Shown: positions 6,630 to 10,941 of the stretch, piece by piece
Numbering within the stretch: position 1 is the stretch's first letter
How the letters are laid out: the number at the start of each line of letters is the position of its first letter
DNA from: CAYLWW01 sp964387585
GTDB taxonomy: Bacteria; Pseudomonadota; Alphaproteobacteria; Rickettsiales; Midichloriaceae
DNA: 10,941 bases
Direction: 5' to 3'
Assembly (NCBI GenBank): GCA_964387585.1
Contig: CAYLWW010000050.1
Coordinates: 1-10,941 of the forward strand
The notes under the pieces: generated by a model
Told to the model about the DNA's origin: nothing
Databases searched by the model: none
What the model saw: only the letters and a program-made list of their open reading frames with translations
Translations under genes and position numbers: made by a program

Positions 6630-7265
6630 TCAAAAATCCATTCCTCTTTTTTCTCCTAAGTAAACCCATACTTTTATACCTATCACTCCATAAGTAGTAT
6701 GAGCAGAGGAAACTCCAAAGCTTATGTCAGCTCTAAGTTTATGCAGAGGAACCCTAGCCTCTTTATACCATTCAGTTCTAGCTATTTCAGCCCCACCTAA
6801 TCTACCAGCAATATTTATCCTTATACCCTGAGCGCCCATTTTTAGAGCAGATTGTATAGCTCTTTTCATAGCTTTTTTATAAGCTACTCTCTCCTCTACT
6901 TGTTTAGCTATACTATCTGCTATTAATATAGCATCTAACTCAGCTTTTTTGATTTCAACTATGTTAACTGAAACCTCAACTCCAGTAAGATCTTCAATGA
7001 ATTTCTTAACTTTATTTATTTCCTCTCCTTTTTTACCTACTATAATTCCAGGTTTAGAAGAAGATATTATAATTCTCAATTTTTTATTTAAGCGCTCAAT
7101 CTTTATACTTCCTATTCCTGCAGAATGCAATGCTTTCTGTATAAATTCTCTTATTTTTAAATCTTGATGTAAATTATCCGCATAATCTTTTTTTGCATAC
7201 CATACAGAATCCCAAGTCCGAGTTATTCCTAAACGCAAACTTATTGGATTAACTTTTTGTCCCAT
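6630..7265 (-). CDS. rpsC: 30S ribosomal protein S3
   Basis: S3 lines the mRNA entry tunnel in the 30S head and takes part in mRNA helicase activity. MGQKVNPISLRLGITR opens the protein. A type-II KH domain follows, with the GXXG loop GKKG at 77-80 within GIIVGKKGEEI (73-83). The C-terminal domain has GRLGGAEIAR (154-163) and GIKVWVYLG (196-204). At 211 residues it is shorter than the 233-residue E. coli protein, lacking only the unconserved C-terminal tail. Gap from rplV is 25 bases. Confidence 0.97.
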   Translation of the reverse strand: MGQKVNPISLRLGITRTWDSVWYAKKDYADNLHQDLKIREFIQKALHSAGIGSIKIERLNKKLRIIISSSKPGIIVGKKGEEINKVKKFIEDLTGVEVSVNIVEIKKAELDAILIADSIAKQVEERVAYKKAMKRAIQSALKMGAQGIRINIAGRLGGAEIARTEWYKEARVPLHKLRADISFGVSSAHTTYGVIGIKVWVYLGEKRGMDF

Positions 7266-7290
7266 ACCAAAATACCAAATTAACTATCAA

Positions 7291-7656
7291 TTAACGTATA
7301 CTAACGAAAACAGAAACCTTACTGTAAGGCTTCTTTATACGACTAGCTCTTCCTCTAGCATTAGCCATTAATCTTTTTAAGAAAAAAGCTTTACCTACTA
7401 AAATTTCTGAAACATATAAACGATCAATATCATAACCATAATTTGCCTCAGCATTAGCTACCGCAGATTTCAAAACCATTTCTATTTCTTTAGCAACTTT
7501 TTTTTTGCAAAATCTAAGCTGTAACATAGCATCAGCTATTTTAGAACCCCTTATTAAAGAAGCAACTAAGTTAACTTTTTGTACACTAGACTTGATGGCA
7601 GAGCTTTTTGCAAAAGCGGTCTCAGTGGGCAAATGATATCTTTTATTTAATAACAT
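7291..7656 (-). CDS. rplV: 50S ribosomal protein L22
   Basis: L22 touches all six domains of 23S rRNA, and its beta-hairpin lines the peptide exit tunnel, a site for macrolide resistance and for arrest peptides. The 121 residues include KVNLVASLIRGSKIADAM (27-44), SAVANAEANYG (64-74), the hairpin segment (about 81-104) and RGRASRIKKP (101-110). An extra 8-10 residues precede the usual start of homology. No Shine-Dalgarno is visible; the leader is nearly all A and T. Confidence 0.96.
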   Translation of the reverse strand: MLLNKRYHLPTETAFAKSSAIKSSVQKVNLVASLIRGSKIADAMLQLRFCKKKVAKEIEMVLKSAVANAEANYGYDIDRLYVSEILVGKAFFLKRLMANARGRASRIKKPYSKVSVFVSIR

Positions 7657-7680
7657 AAATTTTTTTTAATATAAATAAAA

Positions 7681-7974
7681 TTAAGAGCGACTGGCTTTTC
7701 TATTAGCACCATGCCCAGTATAACTTCTAGTAGGAGCAAACTCTCCTAATTTTTTTCCTACCATAACTTCTGTAACATAAACAGGAATATGCTTCCTACC
7801 ATTATATACACCAATTGTTAACCCTATAAATTGCGGTATTATAGTAGAACGCCTAGACCAAGTTTTTATAATTTTAGCTGATTGACTAGGTTTAGAAGAA
7901 ATATCTAATTCTCCCACTTTCTTCAGTAAATGACCATCAACAAAAGGGCCTTTCCATATAGCTCGATTTCCCAT
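7681..7974 (-). CDS. rpsS: 30S ribosomal protein S19
   Basis: S19 lies in the 30S head near the A-site finger and pairs with S13. The 97-residue protein is slightly longer than the usual 92. WKGPFVDGHLLKK (7-19), TIIPQFIGLTIGVYNGRKHI and VGKKLGEFAPTRSYTGH near the C-terminus are family signatures. The extra residues form a short basic tail ending in RKASRS. AAAGG, about six bases before the ATG, is a clear Shine-Dalgarno. It follows rplB by 19 bases. Confidence 0.97.
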   Translation of the reverse strand: MGNRAIWKGPFVDGHLLKKVGELDISSKPSQSAKIIKTWSRRSTIIPQFIGLTIGVYNGRKHIPVYVTEVMVGKKLGEFAPTRSYTGHGANRKASRS

Positions 7975-7993
7975 ATTTAACCTTTATTAAAAA

Positions 7994-8824
7994 TTAATTT
8001 TTCTTGTGCCTAGAGCTTACAATATATAAGTCTGTTCTTTTGTTTTTTCTAGTACGTTTACCTTTCGTAGGCTTACCCCAAGGAGTTACAGGATGACGCC
8101 CACCAGAAGTTTTTCCTTCTCCACCTCCCAAAGGATGATCAACAGGATTCATAGCAACACCTCGAACAGTAGGCCTTATACCAAAATTTCTACTTCTACC
8201 AGCTTTTCCCCATTTTTCATTTTGATTATCTATATTAGAAAGTACACCAATAGTAGCCATGCAATTAGATAAAACCTTACGAACCTCACCAGAACGCAAC
8301 CTTATTAACACATCATTAGCACCTTTGCTGATAATTTGACCATAAGAACCAGCTGCTCTGGCAAATTGCCCACCCTTACCAGGATGTAATTCAATATTAT
8401 GTACTATAGTACCTACTGGCATATTTTTCAATAACATAGCATTACCGATTTTAATATCGGCTCTATAAGAAGAAACAATAGTATCACCAACCAATATTTT
8501 TTGAGGTGCCAATATATACGACAATTCCCCATCATTATATTTAATCAAAGCTATAAATGCAGTGCGATTTGGATCGTATTCAATTCTCTCAACAATAGCA
8601 GTTATATCAAATTTAGAACGCTTGAAATCTATAATTCTATATTTTTTCTTAGCTCCACCTCCTTTTTTCCAAGAAGTGATGCGACCAAGATTATTTCTAC
8701 CTCCACTAGATGGGTTGGGTACAGTTAAAGATTTTTCAGGCTTGCCCTTCCATAAATTCGATCTGTCCACTAGTATTAGCTGTCTAACAGAGGGATTAAA
8801 TGGATTATAAACTTTTAAAGACAT
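7994..8824 (-). CDS. rplB: 50S ribosomal protein L2
   Basis: L2 is essential for association of the subunits and for peptidyl-transferase activity, binding helices 65 and 66 of 23S rRNA. The 276 residues match the family. Conserved parts are SSGGRNNLGRITSW (39-52), YRIIDFKR (62-69), VERIEYDPNR (78-87), GKGGQFARAAG (149-159), RLRSGEVRKV (175-184), and the C-terminal NPVDHPLGGGEG (226-237). The His at 230, equivalent to the E. coli active-site His229, is kept. The following HPH motif reads HPL here, so the second His is Leu. The gap from rplW is 18 bases and no Shine-Dalgarno is seen. Confidence 0.97.
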   Translation of the reverse strand: MSLKVYNPFNPSVRQLILVDRSNLWKGKPEKSLTVPNPSSGGRNNLGRITSWKKGGGAKKKYRIIDFKRSKFDITAIVERIEYDPNRTAFIALIKYNDGELSYILAPQKILVGDTIVSSYRADIKIGNAMLLKNMPVGTIVHNIELHPGKGGQFARAAGSYGQIISKGANDVLIRLRSGEVRKVLSNCMATIGVLSNIDNQNEKWGKAGRSRNFGIRPTVRGVAMNPVDHPLGGGEGKTSGGRHPVTPWGKPTKGKRTRKNKRTDLYIVSSRHKKN

Positions 8825-8842
8825 TGGAAATACAAAATATTT

Positions 8843-9139
8843 TTAATAATTAAAATTTTGATAATCTATAATATTACCGGCAGCAACGGTGACTATAGCC
8901 TTCCTAAGAGATGACCTAAAACCCTTTTTACCTTTAAATACTTTGACTTTACCCTTTACATTTAATACATTTACTGATGTAACAGATACTTTAAACAAAT
9001 CTTCTACTAAAGCTTTGATTATTTTTTTAGTAGCAAATTTAGAAACAAAAAAACTATACTTAGATAATGATTCGACATTAATAGTAGCTTTTTCAGTATG
9101 AACAGGAGTTAATATATTATTATAGTTTAACGTAGACAT
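8843..9139 (-). CDS. rplW: 50S ribosomal protein L23
   Basis: L23 is at the tunnel exit, where trigger factor and SRP dock. From the ATG at 9139 it has 98 residues, the normal length, with PVHTEKAT (12-19), Y-F-V-KFATKKIIKA (28-43), FKV-V-SVNVLNVKGK (49-64) and KAIVTV (80-85). A longer version begins with GTG at 9163, giving eight extra residues and a four-base overlap with rplD. I prefer the ATG because homology starts there and AAAAAGG lies six bases upstream. The GTG also has an AAGG, five bases upstream, so both may be used. Confidence 0.95.
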   Translation of the reverse strand: MSTLNYNNILTPVHTEKATINVESLSKYSFFVSKFATKKIIKALVEDLFKVSVTSVNVLNVKGKVKVFKGKKGFRSSLRKAIVTVAAGNIIDYQNFNY

Positions 9140-9145
9140 AACTAA

Positions 9146-9151
9146 CCTTTT
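9146..9151 (-). promoter_or_regulatory. Ribosome binding site that favours the rplW ATG start
   Basis: On the minus strand AAAAGG ends six bases before the ATG at 9139. It follows the rplD stop codon and coincides with where L23 homology begins. A second, similar AAAAGGTT (9174-9167) precedes the alternative GTG at 9163. Confidence 0.6.
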
Positions 9152-9159
9152 TAAAAATT

Positions 9160-9777
9160 TCACCCCAACCTTTTTTCTATGCTTTTTAGAGCATCAAGAG
9201 TGATTATCAGAGTTTTATACCTTAAAATATCATAAACATTAATACCAACTGCTGGTATATGAGCTAATTTTACTATATTTTTAGCAGCAAAATCAAACAT
9301 GGGATTATGATTTTCATGTATTACTAAGGCAGAAGCAATTCCCATATTATTAATTTTCTTCACTAAATCCGAAGTTTTAGACGAACTTAAATTTATATTA
9401 TCTAAAAAAATCAAAGAAGACTGAGAAAACTTTAACGATAAACAAGAACGAATACCTATTGCTCTTACTTTTTTATTAATCTTAAAAGAATGAGAACGCA
9501 ATACAGGACCAAATATTACACCTCCTCCTCTAAATTGAGCAGCTCTTGCACTACCATGCCTAGCTCTACCGGTTCCTTTCTGCTTATAAATCTTACGCGT
9601 ACTCCCTCTAACATCGCCAACTTCTTTAACCTTATGATTACCAGAACGACGTTTAGCTAATTGCCAATTTACAATATTGTGCATGATATCATAACGAATT
9701 GGAGAACCAAAAACATCTGGATTCAATTCAATTTGATCGATAACTGAGTTATCTAAGTTCATCAAGTTAAACTTCAT
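9160..9777 (-). CDS. rplD: 50S ribosomal protein L4
   Basis: L4 binds 23S rRNA domain I, and its long loop lines the upper peptide tunnel. In enteric bacteria it also autoregulates the S10 operon; that role is not shown here. The 205 residues are standard. The tunnel loop carries GSTRKIYKQKGTGRARHGS (58-76) and FRGGGVIFGP (82-91); the C-terminal part is the globular alpha/beta domain. The start ATG at 9777 is preceded by an AAAAT repeat tract and has no Shine-Dalgarno. It is 79 bases from rplC, with a candidate promoter in the gap. It ends in a TGA that overlaps the possible GTG start of rplW. Confidence 0.97.
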   Translation of the reverse strand: MKFNLMNLDNSVIDQIELNPDVFGSPIRYDIMHNIVNWQLAKRRSGNHKVKEVGDVRGSTRKIYKQKGTGRARHGSARAAQFRGGGVIFGPVLRSHSFKINKKVRAIGIRSCLSLKFSQSSLIFLDNINLSSSKTSDLVKKINNMGIASALVIHENHNPMFDFAAKNIVKLAHIPAVGINVYDILRYKTLIITLDALKSIEKRLG

Positions 9778-9783
9778 AACATT

Positions 9784-9808
9784 ATTTTATTTTATTTTAT
9801 TTTATTTG
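9784..9808 (-). repeat. Pentanucleotide tandem repeat before rplD
   Basis: Read on the plus strand, four exact ATTTT units run from 9784 to 9803, followed by ATTTG. On the minus strand this is a run of AAAAT units ending about six bases before the rplD start, in the leader where a Shine-Dalgarno would lie. Such tracts can lose or gain units by strand slippage, but no variation can be seen from a single sequence. Confidence 0.9.
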
Positions 9809-9836
9809 AATATAATACAATACGTTAAAACATCAA
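9809..9836 (-). promoter_or_regulatory. Candidate internal promoter before rplD
   Basis: On the minus strand TTGATG (9836-9831) and TATATT (9814-9809) are 16 bases apart, four and five of six consensus matches. Transcription would begin at about 9802, within the AAAAT repeat. The gap between rplC and rplD is 79 bases, unusually long for this cluster. The match may be fortuitous. Confidence 0.3.
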
Positions 9837-9856
9837 GCTAAATACAAATAAATATA

Positions 9857-10531
9857 CTAAAAATTAGCTGCAAAAACATGCTTCTTTTTAGCATCTCTTA
9901 TAAATACCATAGAATTTTGTCTACCTGGAATAGCACCTTTAATTGTCACTAGTTGAAGATCATGATCAACATCTACAATTAATAAATTCTGTTTAGTAAC
10001 ATTGACGTCTCCCATGTGACCAGCCATCTTTTTTCCTAAAAACACACGACCCGGATCTTGTCTTTGCCCAGTAGAACCATGAGCTCTATGACTAATAGAA
10101 ACTCCATGAGAGGCTTCCAATCCTGAAAAACCATGCCTTTTAATAACACCAGCAAAACCCTTTCCTATACTCTTAGAACTAATATCAACGTATTGACCTT
10201 TAGCAAAATGATCAAGAGTGATCGAATCACCAACTTTAAGTGTGTGATTATTAGATAATCTAAATTCTTTAGCCTTTAAAAAAGATGAAATACCAGCTTT
10301 TGAAGCCACCCCTCTTAAAGGAGATGATAAAATGACTTTACCGTTACGGGGAAGAAGCCCTACAACTACTGCATCATAACCTTCTTTCTCAGCTGTTTTT
10401 ACTTGCAATATTACATTTTTACATACGCTAATTAAAGTCACAGGAACTACCAAGCCATTAGTCAAAAAAGTCTCAGTCATACCGATTTTGATACCTATCA
10501 TTCCTGTACGAACACTAGATAAGCTACTCAT
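9857..10531 (-). CDS. rplC: 50S ribosomal protein L3
   Basis: L3 is an early assembly protein whose extended loop approaches the peptidyl-transferase centre. The 224 residues include RTGMIGIKIGMTE (8-20), GKGFAGVIKRH (123-133), SHRAHGSTGQRQDPGRVF (147-164) and GKKMAGHMG (166-174). Gln158 is the residue aligned with the PrmB-methylated Gln of E. coli. The start at 10531 overlaps the rpsJ stop by four bases (ATGA) and has AGGTGA six bases upstream. It adds about seven residues before the usual RTG, and is supported by these two features. Translational coupling with S10 is likely. Confidence 0.97.
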   Translation of the reverse strand: MSSLSSVRTGMIGIKIGMTETFLTNGLVVPVTLISVCKNVILQVKTAEKEGYDAVVVGLLPRNGKVILSSPLRGVASKAGISSFLKAKEFRLSNNHTLKVGDSITLDHFAKGQYVDISSKSIGKGFAGVIKRHGFSGLEASHGVSISHRAHGSTGQRQDPGRVFLGKKMAGHMGDVNVTKQNLLIVDVDHDLQLVTIKGAIPGRQNSMVFIRDAKKKHVFAANF

Positions 10532-10863
10532 ACATTGTCACCTGATTTTATTAATTTTATTTCTATATCGACCCCAGAAGCAACTTCTAATTTCATTAAT
10601 GCATCAACAGTTTGAGGGCTTGGCTCTATTATCACAACTCTAGAATAATTTCGTATCTCAAATTGCTCACGAGACTTTTTATCCACATGAGTAGACCTAT
10701 TAACAGTAAAACGTTGAATTTTCCTAGGCAAAGGTATAGGACCTTTAACTTTAGCTCCTGTCAAATTCACTGCGGTTAATATATCTGCCACAGCATGATC
10801 TAATACCCTATGATCAAAAGCCTTAAGCTTTAATCTAATTTCTTGCTGTAAACTAACTACCAT
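10528..10863 (-). CDS. rpsJ: 30S ribosomal protein S10 (NusE)
   Basis: S10 belongs to the 30S head and also acts as NusE in transcription antitermination with NusB. The 111 residues exceed the usual 102-105 only at the ends. IRLKLKAFDHRVLD (9-22), GPIPLP (41-46) and the long loop RSTHVDKKSREQFE (56-69), which contacts 16S rRNA, are intact. It begins 46 bases after the tuf stop, and its stop overlaps the rplC start (ATGA). No Shine-Dalgarno is visible. A TATAAT lies 11 bases upstream, too close for a normal leader. Confidence 0.97.
   Translation of the reverse strand: MVVSLQQEIRLKLKAFDHRVLDHAVADILTAVNLTGAKVKGPIPLPRKIQRFTVNRSTHVDKKSREQFEIRNYSRVVIIEPSPQTVDALMKLEVASGVDIEIKLIKSGDNV
10538..10543 (-). 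promoter_or_regulatory. Ribosome binding site of rplC inside rpsJ
   Basis: On the minus strand AGGTGA ends six bases before the rplC ATG at 10531. It lies within the final codons of rpsJ and confirms the ATGA-overlap start of L3 over later in-frame candidates such as the Met at residue 11. Confidence 0.7.
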
Positions 10864-10909
10864 AAATCAATATCATTATAAAATAAATTAAACGTAATAT
10901 TAGATGCTA

Positions 10910-10941
10910 TTAAACCAACACATCAGTAACGATACCGGCTC
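10910..10941 (-). CDS. tuf: Elongation factor Tu, C-terminal end only (partial)
   Basis: Only the last nine codons and a TAA stop (10912-10910) are inside the window. They read AGIVTDVLV, which matches the end of EF-Tu (normally GAG-VT-VL-). EF-Tu delivers aminoacyl-tRNA to the ribosome as a GTP-dependent carrier. tuf placed immediately upstream of rpsJ is usual in many bacteria, including Rickettsia, so the position supports the call. The gap to rpsJ is 46 bases. The remaining gene lies beyond the right edge. The identification rests on a short tail plus context. Confidence 0.85.
   Translation of the reverse strand, partial: AGIVTDVLV

Noticed and set aside
10875..10880. Perfect TATAAT before rpsJ
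   Set aside because: It is only 11 bases from the start codon, and no acceptable -35 hexamer lies 16-18 bases upstream (CTAATA is the best, three of six). In a tuf-rpsJ gap this AT-rich, a chance match is more likely than a promoter.
1..10941. CRISPR arrays, tRNA or rRNA genes, toxin-antitoxin or defence modules
   Set aside because: No spaced repeats, cloverleaf-like sequences or recognisable defence proteins were seen. Nearly all of the coding DNA is ribosomal.

Overview
The window is an AT-rich bacterial chromosome segment dominated by the S10-spc ribosomal protein gene cluster, read entirely on the minus strand (right to left). The protein sequences look alphaproteobacterial, of Rickettsiales type. 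EF-Tu (tuf) sits directly upstream of rpsJ, S14 is the long zinc-free form, and many genes lack a clear Shine-Dalgarno sequence. The low GC, a decayed transposase and a broken ribosomal operon suggest an obligate intracellular bacterium, perhaps Orientia-like. The genus is inferred and was not tested by any search.

Right end to about 1876: the last codons of tuf are followed by rpsJ, rplC, rplD, rplW, rplB, rpsS, rplV, rpsC, rplP, rpmC, rpsQ, rplN, rplX, rplE, rpsN, rpsH, rplF, rplR and rpsE. This is the canonical bacterial order with no gene missing up to rpsE. Spacing is tight, from 4-base overlaps to about 90 bases, as in one long transcript. The longest internal gaps are rplF-rplR (89 bases) and rplC-rplD (79 bases). 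The rplC-rplD gap holds a pentanucleotide tandem repeat and a candidate internal promoter.

Positions 1875 to 705: the usual continuation (rpmD, rplO, secY and onward) is absent. In its place are an unrecognised, mostly helical 175-residue protein and rplI (L9), a gene normally found beside rpsF-rpsR. Each has a plausible promoter of its own. This is a rearrangement junction in an otherwise strongly conserved operon.

Positions 704 to 1: a short non-coding stretch with a hairpin and T-run facing the plus strand, then a plus-strand remnant of an IS30-like transposase. The remnant is broken by two single-base deletions in A-runs and a stop codon. Its position beside the junction makes mobile-element-driven rearrangement a reasonable, unproven explanation.

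Functionally, the cluster supplies about two thirds of the primary and secondary assembly proteins around the 50S exit tunnel and peptidyl-transferase core (L2, L3, L4, L16, L22, L23, L24, L29) and the 30S head and platform (S3, S5, S8, S10, S14, S17, S19). No new defence, toxin or metabolic system was seen. The unusual points are the operon break, the orphan protein, the repeat before rplD, and a His-to-Leu change in a conserved L2 loop.
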